DNA of 60,975 bases from Alphaproteobacteria bacterium (GTDB taxonomy: Bacteria; Pseudomonadota; Alphaproteobacteria; Bin65). The position numbers and the translations under genes are program-made. The stretch's first letter is position 1. Each line of letters starts with the position of its first letter. The notes beneath the pieces were generated by a model. The model was not told the DNA's origin. It saw only the letters and a list, made by a program, of their open reading frames with translations, and searched no databases. Shown here piece after piece: positions 18,180 to 30,606 of the stretch. The stretch spans positions 1 through 60,975 of the forward strand of contig JAJFFJ010000108.1 of the NCBI GenBank assembly GCA_021776685.1. Direction: 5' to 3'.

Positions 18180-19058
18180 ATCCGCTGCGATAGCCGCCAG
18201 GCCGTCCTTGTAGGTTGGGTATTTCAGGGTGACGCCAAGATCGCGTTTCAGCCGGTCGTTGCGCACCCGCCGGCAGTCGGCATAGAAGCTGCGCGCCATG
18301 GGCGAAAGCGCTGCTGTGTGGATTGGCACGACTGGCGGCGGCGGCATCTCCAGAATGCGGGCCGCATGAGCGATAACCTCCCAGGCCGCCGCCGGGGCGT
18401 CATCACACAGATTATAGGTCCCTTCCTTCGCCGGGTTGTCGAATGCCGCAGAAAGCGCCTGCACGATGTCCGCCACATGGATGCGCGAGAAGACCTGCCC
18501 CGGTTTGTAGATACGCCGGGCGGTTCCTGCCTTGAGCTGGCCCAGGGCCGACCGGCCCGGCCCGTAGATGCCCGCCAGGCGGAAAATGAACAGCGGCACT
18601 TCTTGTTGTCCTGCCCAGTCGCGCACCTGCTGCTCGGCCACAACGCGGTTTCGCCCGCGCCCGCTGGTGGGCTGCAGGGGGGCGGTCTCGTCTACCCACG
18701 CCCCCTCTGTGTTGCCGTAGACCCCGGTGGTCGACAGGTAGACAGCGCAGTGTAGATGCTGCATCTGCGCGCTGGCGGCTGCAAGGCTGCGCAGGGCGAT
18801 ATCGCCGCGCTCGTCCGGCGGGATGCTGAACAGCAAATGGGTGCTGTTCCCCAGCGCCGCCATCGCGTCCGCTGACAGCGGTCCCCCATCATAGGTAAAC
18901 GCGTCCCAGCCAACGACGTCACTGGCATCCTGGCTGGGCCAAGCCGTGCTTGATCCACCGGGGGTGCGGCGCGTTCCGGCGATTCGCCAGTGATCTGCCA
19001 CGGTTCGGGCGAAGGCCGTCGCCACATAGCCAAGTCCGAAACAAAAAAGTTTGCTCAC
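18174..19058 (-). CDS. NAD(P)-dependent epimerase-like Rossmann protein (YeeZ type)
   Basis: Extended-SDR-like protein of 294 residues from GTG 19058. The N-terminus SKLFCFGLGYVATAFA holds the glycine motif. STTGVYGNTEG and FRLAGIYGPGRS are typical of nucleotide-sugar epimerases. The catalytic Tyr of the YxxxK motif is absent (GRGRNRVVAEQQ in its place), as in the YeeZ group, so it may not be an ordinary epimerase. TTG 19109 is an alternative start. Its role is unknown. Confidence 0.78.
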   Translation of the reverse strand: MSKLFCFGLGYVATAFARTVADHWRIAGTRRTPGGSSTAWPSQDASDVVGWDAFTYDGGPLSADAMAALGNSTHLLFSIPPDERGDIALRSLAAASAQMQHLHCAVYLSTTGVYGNTEGAWVDETAPLQPTSGRGRNRVVAEQQVRDWAGQQEVPLFIFRLAGIYGPGRSALGQLKAGTARRIYKPGQVFSRIHVADIVQALSAAFDNPAKEGTYNLCDDAPAAAWEVIAHAARILEMPPPPVVPIHTAALSPMARSFYADCRRVRNDRLKRDLGVTLKYPTYKDGLAAIAADL

Positions 19059-19663
19059 CTGTCCCTGCTCGCGCGGAAGAATGCGGAAAGCGGGGATTAC
19101 CACGTTCAATGATCGCCAGCCTGCGTCAAATATGATGCGTCAGCGCCATTGATCGTTGGCCGATCCCGGTCATTCATCGGGCTATAGGGCGAACCACTTA
19201 TGATTGATATAGATAAATCATCATCCGGCTGGAGGCACGTTGTTCGGCGGGCATCAACGCCAATTCAAGTGACTCAATAACTTAGCGGATGATTCTTGCG
19301 AGCTCGGGCCCGACGGAGCGCAGTTGCGACAAAAATCAAGCCCAATTTTTGCATTTTTGTGCCCCGAATGGCTTGCAGGTGGATGGCGTCGTGGGTAAGG
19401 TGAGTTCGTATCCGGACGGGGCGCGCATCGTGCCTGCAACTAAAAATAAGCCTTCAGGGCCCGGTCCGGCTGCCAAGTACATTACATATATTTTGTGAGT
19501 GGCGGCTTCTGCGTGAGCAGGAGGCAGGATTATTTTGCTCAGTTTTTGAATATTTGGCCTGTATTTGGTTTTGTTAGGATTCGTTTGGGAATTTAGGTAA
19601 CAATGCCTGAGTTATTCAGGTGGGATAAGCCGAAAAAAATCGGCTGCCGGGGGAAGTAAACCT
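19059..19663. other. Non-coding, AT-richer stretch upstream of the rhodanese-dnaA region
   Basis: About 600 bases without a convincing gene. It is clearly more AT-rich than its surroundings, mainly 19200-19360 and 19480-19660. I found no tRNA and no TTATCCACA-type box. Contents: a hairpin AGCCGA-AAAAAA-TCGGCT at 19628-19645 and the GGGGGAAG ribosome site of the rhodanese gene. It may hold promoters or replication-origin elements, but nothing is decisive. Confidence 0.45.
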
Positions 19664-20089
19664 ATGGTTAACGCCAGCTATGCCGGTGACGTGAGTCCTG
19701 CAGAGGCTTGGTCCGCGCTTCAGTCAGACGCCACAGCGGTGCTGATTGATGTGCGCAGCCAACCGGAATGGGCGTTCGTCGGTGTGCCGGATTTATCCGC
19801 AGCCGAAAAACAACCTATGCTTGTGCAATGGCAGGTGTTTCCTACCATGCAACCGAACCCGCAATTCACGCAACAGCTTGAATCAGCGGGACTCTCGAGC
19901 GGGCAACCTCTGTATTTCATTTGCCGTTCCGGAGCACGGTCACAGGCGGCTGCCGTCGCAGCGACAGCTGCCGGGTTGGGGCCTTGTTTCAATGTTTCAG
20001 ACGGCTTTGAAGGCGGTCATGACGGCGAGCGCCACAGAGGCAAACAAGCCGGGTGGAAGGCAGAGGGCCTGCCCTGGAAACAGGACTAG
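19664..20089 (+). CDS. Rhodanese-like domain protein
   Basis: Single-domain rhodanese of 141 residues. It has the CH2-type start (LIDVRSQPEW, 28-36) and the active-site loop CRSGARS with C87, which can carry a persulfide. A lysine- and glycine-rich tail (GKQAGWKAEGLPW) matches the bacterial family consensus. A GGGGGAAG ribosome site and a small hairpin precede ATG 19664. It ends 77 bases before dnaA on the same strand, so read-through into dnaA is plausible. Substrate unknown. Confidence 0.88.
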   Translation: MVNASYAGDVSPAEAWSALQSDATAVLIDVRSQPEWAFVGVPDLSAAEKQPMLVQWQVFPTMQPNPQFTQQLESAGLSSGQPLYFICRSGARSQAAAVAATAAGLGPCFNVSDGFEGGHDGERHRGKQAGWKAEGLPWKQD

Positions 20090-20166
20090 GCACCTATCAA
20101 AATTGGGCGGCAGCCAACCAATGGGTGGCGGTCTGGGTCAAATAATCAAGTTGGGGGAACCAGCAT

Positions 20167-21579
20167 ATGGCAGGAAAAGAGACACGAGAGACGGGCATGC
20201 CGATCCTCAATACGCCGGACTATCAGGCGGCGTGGGTACGGGTGCGCAGCCGTCTTCGTGACGAGTTCGGCGAGGCGGCATTTCGCAATTGGTTGAAGCC
20301 GCTGGCGCTCACTCGGGTCGACGAGGGCAAGGCGATGCTGGCAGCGCCGTCCCGTTTCCTGCGCGACTGGATTGCCAGCCACTATGGTGACCGCCTGATT
20401 GAAACCTGGCGGCAGGAGGCCGCGGGCATCCGCGGTGTGGTCGTGGAAGCGCCGGATGCGTCGGACGCGTCAGCGCCATCTGCTGTGCATTCGGATATGA
20501 AGCCGGAACTGTCGAGCGACGGCTTCCCCACCCCCCGCGGCTCAGGGACCGAAGACTATACGGCCCCGCTGGATGGCCGCTTCACATTTGAAAATTTCGT
20601 CGTCGCCAAGCCCAACGAGCTGGCTTACGCAGCGGCGCGCCGGGTTGCCGAAGCCGACACAGTGCCCTTCAATCCGCTGTTCCTCTATGGCGGTGTGGGC
20701 CTCGGCAAGACCCACCTGATGCACGCTCTTGCTTGGCGCATCCGCGAGCGCACTCCGGAACGCAAGGTGGTCTATATCTCTGCTGAGCGGTTCATGTTCG
20801 AGTTCATTCGCGCGGTCCGGTTCAAGGATACAATGGCATTCAAGGACCGCTTCCGCTCGGTCGATGTCTTGCTGGTTGACGACATCCAGTTCATCAGCGG
20901 CAAGGAATCCACCCAGGAGGAATTCTTCCACACCTTCAACGCCCTGGTGGACCGGAACCGGCAGGTGGTCTTTTCGGCCGACAAGTCGCCGGTGGACCTG
21001 GAAGGCGTCGAGGAGCGGCTGCGGTCCCGCCTCGGCTGGGGCCTGGTGGCGGACATCCACCCGACCACATTCGAGTTGCGGCTGTCGATCCTGGAGATCA
21101 AGGCGGAGAACCTGGGTCAGACGATCCCGCAGCCGGTGATGGAGTTCCTGGCGCACAAAATCACTTCCAACGTCCGCGAACTGGAGGGTGCGCTGAATCG
21201 CATCGCCGCCCATGCGGACCTGGTCAAGCGCCACATCGACCTGGAAATGGCCCAGGACGTGTTGCAGGACCTGTTGCGCGCCAACGACCGGCACGTGACC
21301 ATCGAGGAAATCCAGAAAAAGGTTACCGAGCACTACAACATCCGGATGGCGGATATGCATTCGCCGCGCCGGTCCCGTGCCGTGGCGCGGCCGCGCCAGG
21401 TGGCGATGTATCTGGCCAAGCTTCTGACCACCCGTTCGCTCCCGGATATCGGGCGGAAATTCGGTGGACGGGACCACACGACCGTGATGCACGCCGTCAA
21501 GCGCATCGAAGAATTGCGCACCGACGACAAGACGCTGGACGAGGATGTGGAGCTGCTGCGGCGCATGCTGAGCAGCTGA
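20167..21579 (+). CDS. dnaA: Chromosomal replication initiator DnaA
   Basis: AAA+ initiator that binds DnaA boxes and melts oriC. It has 470 residues: domain I ([12 protein letters not shown] to [12 protein letters not shown]), a variable domain II (about 95-135), and AAA+ domain III with Walker A GGVGLGKT at 175-182 and Walker B LLVDDIQF. Domain IV has the signature [21 protein letters not shown] 20167 is supported by GGGGGA eight bases upstream; ATG 20197 is an in-frame alternative. It heads the dnaA-dnaN-recF-gyrB group. Confidence 0.98.
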   Translation: MAGKETRETGMPILNTPDYQAAWVRVRSRLRDEFGEAAFRNWLKPLALTRVDEGKAMLAAPSRFLRDWIASHYGDRLIETWRQEAAGIRGVVVEAPDASDASAPSAVHSDMKPELSSDGFPTPRGSGTEDYTAPLDGRFTFENFVVAKPNELAYAAARRVAEADTVPFNPLFLYGGVGLGKTHLMHALAWRIRERTPERKVVYISAERFMFEFIRAVRFKDTMAFKDRFRSVDVLLVDDIQFISGKESTQEEFFHTFNALVDRNRQVVFSADKSPVDLEGVEERLRSRLGWGLVADIHPTTFELRLSILEIKAENLGQTIPQPVMEFLAHKITSNVRELEGALNRIAAHADLVKRHIDLEMAQDVLQDLLRANDRHVTIEEIQKKVTEHYNIRMADMHSPRRSRAVARPRQVAMYLAKLLTTRSLPDIGRKFGGRDHTTVMHAVKRIEELRTDDKTLDEDVELLRRMLSS

Positions 21580-21591
21580 TCGAGCCAGTCA

Positions 21592-21635
21592 AAACCGTCA
21601 GCAGGAGGTGCGACCAGCGGTCCCGCTGACGGTTT
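21592..21635 (+). terminator. Nested hairpin downstream of dnaA
   Basis: Eleven-base perfect arms AAACCGTCAGC (21592-21602) and GCTGACGGTTT (21625-21635) enclose a second stem GACC-AGC-GGTC (21612-21622). It begins 12 bases after the dnaA stop. There is no U-run after the stem, so termination may need Rho, or the element may be a structure in the dnaN leader. Confidence 0.45.
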
Positions 21636-21650
21636 GCGGCGTCCACGATT

Positions 21651-21672
21651 TTACCCACAAGATATTGTGGGT
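21651..21672. promoter_or_regulatory. DnaA-box-like inverted pair
   Basis: ACCCACAA-GATA-TTGTGGGT is a perfect inverted repeat (21653-21672). Its left arm extends to TTACCCACA (21651-21659), one mismatch from the TTWTNCACA box; the right arm reads the same on the other strand apart from its outer bases. It could bind DnaA for origin function or dnaA-dnaN regulation. Confidence 0.4.
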
Positions 21673-21715
21673 GAAGTCAATGTGGCTGGAATTTCCTGTA
21701 GAATCGGCACCAATC

Positions 21716-21724
21716 TGGTATAAT
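21716..21724 (+). promoter_or_regulatory. Extended -10 promoter upstream of dnaN
   Basis: TGGTATAAT is a perfect extended -10 element. No good -35 is visible, as is common for extended -10 promoters. It lies 243 bases before dnaN and would give a long leader. Confidence 0.45.
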
Positions 21725-21966
21725 CGCTAACCTTGATAGCGGCACGTTCTGGTTGCTCGTCGGTAGGTGATTTTCGCGTCAATTGCGAAATGTCTACTGT
21801 CGAAAATGCCCTGCACAGGCGTCCGGTGAGAGGTGTGAGCCCACTGATGACCGGCGGTGGCGCCAGGCTGCACCGTTTGCCCGCCAGATAACCGCTGTCA
21901 TCTCCCGAAATGCGGGACTTTTTCGGAAGTCTGATCCGCGAGTCCACCTAGAAACAACGGGTTGCG

Positions 21967-23085
21967 ATGAAACTGACCATCGAGCGCGCTGCCATCCTCA
22001 AGTCACTGGCACATGTGCAGAGCGTTGTGGAGCGCCGCAACGCAATTCCGATTCTGTCCAACGTCCTGATCGAGGCCGATGGCGGAGATATGAGCCTCAG
22101 CGCTACGGATATGGATATCGACATTGTCGACCGCACGCCGGCTGACGTGCAGCAGGAGGGCGCGGTTACGGCGCCGGTCCACACGCTCTACGACATCGTC
22201 CGCAAATTGCCGGATGGCTCGCAAGTGGAGCTTTCCCTGGAAGGTGAAGGCGGCCAGGTGGAACTCCGGTCAGGCCGCTCCAACTTTTCGCTGCAAAGCC
22301 TGCCGAAAGACGATTTCCCGGCCATCGGCAGCGAGGACCTGAGCAACGAATTCACTCTGCCGGCAGGCGAACTTCGCCAACTGGTCGACCGCACCCGGTT
22401 TGCGATTTCAACCGAGGAAACACGCTATTACCTGAACGGGATCTATCTCCACGCAGCAGAGGCGGACGGCGTCAAGCTGCTGCGGGCCGTCGCCACCGAC
22501 GGTCATCGTCTGGCGCGGATAGAAATGCCGCTGCCCCAGGGCGCAGAGAATATCCCGGGCGTCATTGTGCCCCGCAAAGCCGTCAACGAGCTGCGCCGGC
22601 TGATCGATGAATCAAGCGACGACGTCAAAATTTCGCTGACCGAGAACAAGATTCGCTTCAGCTTCGGCAGTGTGATCCTGACGTCCAAGCTGATTGACGG
22701 CACCTTCCCGGACTATGACCGGGTGATCCCCACCGGCAATGACAAGACGCTGGATGTGGACTCCAAGGTGTTCCGCAATGCGGTTGATCGGGTCTCCACC
22801 ATCTCGACCGAAAAATCTCGCGCCATCAAGTTGACCATGTCGGAGGGCAGTCTGTCCCTGGCGGCGACCAGCCCGGACGCAGGCAGCGCCAGCGAGGACC
22901 TGGAGGTGGGCTATACCGCCGACGGGCTCGAGATCGGCTTCAATTCCCGTTACCTGCTGGATATCGCCAACCAGATCGAAGGCGACTCCATGCAGTTTGT
23001 GCTCGCGGATGCGGCCTCCCCCACGATCATCAAGGATGTTGCCGATTCGGCAGCGCTTTACGTCCTGATGCCGATGCGGGTCTAG
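21967..23085 (+). CDS. dnaN: DNA polymerase III beta sliding clamp
   Basis: Ring-shaped processivity clamp of 372 residues, a typical length, made of three repeated clamp domains. Recognisable segments: MKLTIERAAILKSLAHVQSV, then RNAIPILSNVLIEA, RYYLNGIYLHA, VATDGHRLARIEMPLP, and the C-terminal DAASPTIIKDVADSAALYVLMPMRV. The C-terminal pocket binds polymerase and repair partners. It lies ten bases upstream of recF on the same strand. Confidence 0.98.
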   Translation: MKLTIERAAILKSLAHVQSVVERRNAIPILSNVLIEADGGDMSLSATDMDIDIVDRTPADVQQEGAVTAPVHTLYDIVRKLPDGSQVELSLEGEGGQVELRSGRSNFSLQSLPKDDFPAIGSEDLSNEFTLPAGELRQLVDRTRFAISTEETRYYLNGIYLHAAEADGVKLLRAVATDGHRLARIEMPLPQGAENIPGVIVPRKAVNELRRLIDESSDDVKISLTENKIRFSFGSVILTSKLIDGTFPDYDRVIPTGNDKTLDVDSKVFRNAVDRVSTISTEKSRAIKLTMSEGSLSLAATSPDAGSASEDLEVGYTADGLEIGFNSRYLLDIANQIEGDSMQFVLADAASPTIIKDVADSAALYVLMPMRV

Positions 23086-23094
23086 GGGCCGCCA

Positions 23095-26801
<3,707 letters not shown>

Positions 26802-26819
26802 GGCCGGACACGGCAGCTT

Positions 26820-28397
26820 CTAATTCGGATACCGTTCTGCAGGCTGGCTGAGTTCCAGCGGCTCCAGTTCCATCGCACCATGCTGGTGCGGGGCCTCGTA
26901 GCCTTCGATCGCCATTGCCTGGTCGCGGGGCACCACCCGGTGGGCCGGGAGGGAAACGGTGATCACCGTGCCGCGACCCGGCGTGCTCTCGATATCCATC
27001 CAGCCGCCGTGCAGTTCCACCAGGCCTTTGACCAGCGGCAGCCCCAGGCCGGTGCCTTCCGAACTCGGCGGATGATGGCCGGTGTTGTTCTGGTCCTGTA
27101 GCTGCATGAACGGCGTCAGCGCCTTCGGCACTTCTTCCGGCTTCATGCCCACGCCCGTGTCCGATACCTGCATGACGAAGACACCGGTATCGGCCATGCG
27201 GGCGCGGACCACCACATGGCCCCCCGGCGGTGTGAATTTGACGCCGTTGGTCACCAGATTGAGCACGATCTGGCGGAATTTGGTGACGTCGCCGCGCAGC
27301 ATGGGCAGCGCCGGATCGCAATCTGTTGTCAGGCCCACCTGGCCGGTACCGGCGCGGTCAGACGCGATTGACAGGCAACGGCGGATCATCTCGCCCGGGT
27401 CGAAGTGGCTTTCTTCCAGCTGGGCGTACCCGCTTTCCATCTTCGACATATCGAGGATGCCGCCGATCAGCGACAGAAGATGGGTGCCACCGTCTTTGAC
27501 GTTCCGGGCATATTCCACATAACGGTCACTGCCAAGCGGGCCGAAGGTCTGCCGCTCCATCACTTCGGAAAAGCCGATGATGGCGTTCAGGGGCGTACGC
27601 AATTCGTGGCTCATATTGGCCAGGAAGCGGCTTTTCGCCTGGCTGGCGCGCTCGGCTTCGTCGCGGGCTTCGATAAGGCGGTTGACCAGCCGCTCGTTTT
27701 CAAGCTGCAGGGTGACCCGGTCGCGAAGCGTTCGGTTGATGTTGCGTCCCATGCCGATCAGTGCCGCCGTCCACAGCAGGAACAGTGCGCAGAGCATCAG
27801 CTCCAGGCCCTTGGACTCTACGACCAGCCGCGCCGCAAATGGCAGGACACAGGGGATCAGGAAGGCATAGAAGCTCGGCATATGCGAGGTGTAGCCGGCG
27901 ATTGCCGAGGTCGAGAGGCCGGCGAGCATGAACGCCAGGACCACCAGTATCCAGACCTGGTTCGGGTCATAGAAGACGGCCCCTGCCAGGCCCCACAACA
28001 GGCCCGAGGCGGCATTGCCGATGGCGAAAGAAAACGCCCAGCCTTTGGTGGCGTCGCCACGGGGCTTGATGCGGAAAAACAGGAAGATCAGTGCCAGCCG
28101 CCCGAGGGTGATGCTGACCTGGGCCACGGCCCACGCAATCAGCAGCGCATCCGGCACATGACCCCACAGGCCCAGCGTCAGGCCCACGGCGATGATCATG
28201 CCGATGACAAGGATCGGCGGCGCTTGGGCGTAGAGCCCGCGGGTCAGCTCGGATTGGGTGTCGGGCGACGGATGGGCACGGTGCCGCTTGCGGCTGCGGC
28301 CCAGCAGAACGGAGGCCACACGGGGGCGGGGCAATGAAGTGCGGGCGAATCCTTGGGACGAAGTGTCTGCGATATTTGTGGCTGGCTGGCGTGCCAT
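26820..28397 (-). CDS. Orphan membrane sensor histidine kinase
   Basis: A 525-residue protein. The polar N-terminus is followed by about six membrane segments (62-215) with almost no periplasmic domain, a short coiled coil, then HisKA with H264 in SHELRTPLNAIIGFSEVM, and a HATPase domain (IVLNLVTNGVKFTPPG N-box, DTGVGM, GTGLGLPLVKGL). There is no receiver domain and no response regulator nearby. The membrane module suggests sensing within the bilayer. ATG 28397 is favoured by AAAGGA upstream; GTG 28400 directly precedes it. It is divergent from egtC. Confidence 0.92.
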   Translation of the reverse strand: MARQPATNIADTSSQGFARTSLPRPRVASVLLGRSRKRHRAHPSPDTQSELTRGLYAQAPPILVIGMIIAVGLTLGLWGHVPDALLIAWAVAQVSITLGRLALIFLFFRIKPRGDATKGWAFSFAIGNAASGLLWGLAGAVFYDPNQVWILVVLAFMLAGLSTSAIAGYTSHMPSFYAFLIPCVLPFAARLVVESKGLELMLCALFLLWTAALIGMGRNINRTLRDRVTLQLENERLVNRLIEARDEAERASQAKSRFLANMSHELRTPLNAIIGFSEVMERQTFGPLGSDRYVEYARNVKDGGTHLLSLIGGILDMSKMESGYAQLEESHFDPGEMIRRCLSIASDRAGTGQVGLTTDCDPALPMLRGDVTKFRQIVLNLVTNGVKFTPPGGHVVVRARMADTGVFVMQVSDTGVGMKPEEVPKALTPFMQLQDQNNTGHHPPSSEGTGLGLPLVKGLVELHGGWMDIESTPGRGTVITVSLPAHRVVPRDQAMAIEGYEAPHQHGAMELEPLELSQPAERYPN

Positions 28398-28524
28398 CAC
28401 GGGGTCCTTTCACGTGCAGGTCCGGTCGACGGCTGGGCTCCCCGAACACGCCTTGCCGCCGGACAAGTCGGCTCTGCGGCCGCTCGTCGGGATTAATTTT
28501 CAGTTTGAGTTTCTCAACAAAGCC

Positions 28525-28539
28525 TTAACAAAGGGTTAC
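28525..28539. promoter_or_regulatory. CtrA-like site in the kinase-egtC spacer
   Basis: TTAA-N7-TTAC differs by one base from the alphaproteobacterial CtrA half-site pair TTAA-N7-TTAA. It lies in the 273-base divergent spacer, 132-146 bases upstream of egtC. GTTAAC also occurs near 28564 and 28643. A single near-match is weak evidence. Confidence 0.3.
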
Positions 28540-28670
28540 GAAAGCCTTGATGGTATAAATATGGTTAACGCCAAATGCCCAGAGATTCTGGGAAATTTGC
28601 ACTTTATGGAGAGACATGGAACAATGTGGGCGCGTTTTGTTCTGTTAACCCTGTTTCCCGGATTTGGCGT

Positions 28671-29465
28671 ATGTGCCGACTGTTAGGCTATTTCGGACCG
28701 CCAATTCCCCTCGCCCGTTTTTTGACAGACGATGGCCATTCGCTGGTGGTTCAGTCCTACCAACCGAAGGAAATGACGGCGGGCGTGGTCAACGCCGACG
28801 GGTTCGGCGTTGCCTGGTACGACACACGTCAACCGGCGCCCTACCGGTACCGCAACACCTGCCCGATCTGGAGCGACGTCAATATCGAAAGCCTGGGCGC
28901 CTTTGCGGAATCGGGCCAGGTCCTCGCCTATGTGCGGAGTGCCACGCCCGGCCTGGGGCTCGACATGGCCAACACCCAGCCTTTCGTACACGGGCCCTGG
29001 TCGTTCGTGCATAACGGGTTCATTGAGGGCTTTGGCAGCGCAGATGGCATCGCCCTGCGGCGGGCCATCGGTGAGCGCCTGGAGGACCACATCTGGGCGT
29101 TGCGGCCGGGCGAAACCGATTCAGGCTATCTGTTCGCCTGGCTGATGCAACACCTGGACGGCCAGCCATCGGAGCAAGGCATCACCGCCGCCCTTCGGGA
29201 GTTCGACACATTGCCGGGGCTCGGCCGGGTTGGCCTCAACTTTTTAATGAGCGATGGCGCCTGCATCTATGCTGTGCGGCATGCCCGCGGCTTTGACTGC
29301 GCCACCCTCTATCTGCTGACGGAGACTGCCGATTTTCCGGGCGCGACACTGGTTGCGTCGGAACCGCTTTTCGACGGGCCGTGGCGCGCCTTGCCGCCTA
29401 ACAGCCTTACTGTCCTGAGCAGAAATGACCAGTCCGGACGCGAACCTGTCGCTCTCGCTGCCTGA
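28671..29465 (+). CDS. egtC: Ergothioneine biosynthesis glutamine amidohydrolase EgtC
   Basis: Class II (Ntn-type) amidohydrolase that removes the gamma-glutamyl group from the hercynyl intermediate. From ATG 28671 the 264-residue protein begins MCRLLGYFG, so Cys2 becomes the N-terminal nucleophile; the upstream open frame is rejected for this reason. NADGFGVAWYD and FVHNGFIEGF are the conserved amidotransferase loops. Its last 41 bases overlap egtB, so the two are translationally coupled. Confidence 0.9.
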   Translation: MCRLLGYFGPPIPLARFLTDDGHSLVVQSYQPKEMTAGVVNADGFGVAWYDTRQPAPYRYRNTCPIWSDVNIESLGAFAESGQVLAYVRSATPGLGLDMANTQPFVHGPWSFVHNGFIEGFGSADGIALRRAIGERLEDHIWALRPGETDSGYLFAWLMQHLDGQPSEQGITAALREFDTLPGLGRVGLNFLMSDGACIYAVRHARGFDCATLYLLTETADFPGATLVASEPLFDGPWRALPPNSLTVLSRNDQSGREPVALAA

Positions 29466-30558
29466 ACGCCGCGCGGCGTTGGTGCAGGCTTTTCAGGACT
29501 GCCGGGTGCAGACTCTGGCGCTGTTTGACGGCATGTCGGACAGCGAGTTCCGGGAGCAGATCGATCCTGGCTATTCGCCACTGGGCTGGCATCTCGGCCA
29601 CATCGCCTATACCGAAGCCCATTGGCTAGTGCACAAGTGCGGCGGTCGGCAGCTGCCCTTCCCGGACCTGGAACGCACCTTTCACGTGGACGGCCTGCCC
29701 AAGTCGGCGCGAGGCAATATCCCCGATCAGGACGGCGTGCGCGCCTATGCCCGGGATATTCGCGACGAGTTGCTGGAGTGCCTGGAGACCGCGGACCTTG
29801 ATGCACAGGAGAGGCAATGGCGTTTCGTGCTGCAGCATGAATGCCAGCATGCCGAAACCGTGTCCCTCCTGCTCGCGTGCCGTGACCTTGGCGGAAGCGG
29901 ATTCGCAAGTGGGCCGGGGAGCAAGATTGCCCCCTCTGACATCGATGATATCTGGCTGGAAATAGACGGCGGCCCGGTGACTATCGGCAACGGCACCACC
30001 TGGGCGCTGGATAACGAGGGGCCGGAATTTCAGGTGACCCTGGCGCCGTTTCGCATTGCGCCGCAGCCGGTAACACAAGCGCAATTCGCAGCATTTATGG
30101 TCGATCAAGGCTATCGGCGGGCGGAGCTCTGGACCGACGAAGGCTGGGCCTGGCGGTCCGCAGAAGCGGTCGTGGCACCGCTCTACTGGTCGGAAGACGC
30201 GCCCGATTCGCCGGTCGCCGGAGTCAGCGCCCACGAGGCCGACGCATTTGCCGTCTGGGCCGGTCGCCGATTGCCGACAGAATTCGAATGGGAGGCCGCG
30301 GCGGCCGAAGCCGGAACGGGTGAAGAGAGTTTTCTTGGGCAGGTCTGGCAGTGGACATCATCTGTTTTCGCCCCATATTCGGACTTCAGCCCCTGGCCCT
30401 ACGCCGGGTATTCCGAGGCCTATTTCGATGGCAAGCACAGGGTTCTGCGTGGCGGCAGCCATGCAACTCTGCCTTGGGCGCTCCGGGGAACATTCCGCAA
30501 TTGGTACACGCCCGACACACGACAGTTGATTGCAGGTTTTCGGCTTGCAGCGGATTGA
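29425..30558 (+). CDS. egtB: Hercynine oxygenase / sulfoxide synthase EgtB
   Basis: Non-heme iron enzyme that couples hercynine to a cysteine-type thiol. It has 377 residues: a DinB-like domain, with iron ligands H56 (HLGH) and the HX3HXE motif H138-H142-E144 in QHECQHAET, followed by an FGE/sulfatase-modifying-type domain (about 165-377; VTQAQFAAFM, RLPTEFEWEAAA, VLRGGSHAT). The length is shorter than mycobacterial EgtB (about 430). It is followed by egtD after 48 bases. Confidence 0.93.
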   Translation: MTSPDANLSLSLPERRAALVQAFQDCRVQTLALFDGMSDSEFREQIDPGYSPLGWHLGHIAYTEAHWLVHKCGGRQLPFPDLERTFHVDGLPKSARGNIPDQDGVRAYARDIRDELLECLETADLDAQERQWRFVLQHECQHAETVSLLLACRDLGGSGFASGPGSKIAPSDIDDIWLEIDGGPVTIGNGTTWALDNEGPEFQVTLAPFRIAPQPVTQAQFAAFMVDQGYRRAELWTDEGWAWRSAEAVVAPLYWSEDAPDSPVAGVSAHEADAFAVWAGRRLPTEFEWEAAAAEAGTGEESFLGQVWQWTSSVFAPYSDFSPWPYAGYSEAYFDGKHRVLRGGSHATLPWALRGTFRNWYTPDTRQLIAGFRLAAD

Positions 30559-30606
30559 ACCTGAGGATAGACATTCGCCGTCGCTGAAGGACAAAAGGAA
30601 GACCCA

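Larger units (their letters stand above)
21580..21966. other. dnaA-dnaN intergenic region
   Basis: A 387-base non-coding spacer, unusually long for this compact genome. It contains a nested hairpin after dnaA (21592-21635), an inverted pair of DnaA-box-like sequences (21651-21672), a perfect extended -10 (21716-21724), and a TTTCGC/GCGAAA inverted repeat around 21771-21789. It is the best visible candidate for an origin or a dnaA/dnaN control region, although the boxes depart from consensus. Confidence 0.45.

Noticed and set aside
20542-21492. Long minus-strand frame
   Set aside because: Antisense shadow of dnaA.
28561-28686. Small frame of 41 codons before egtC
   Set aside because: Overlaps the well-supported egtC start, has no ribosome site and no conservation signal that I can see.
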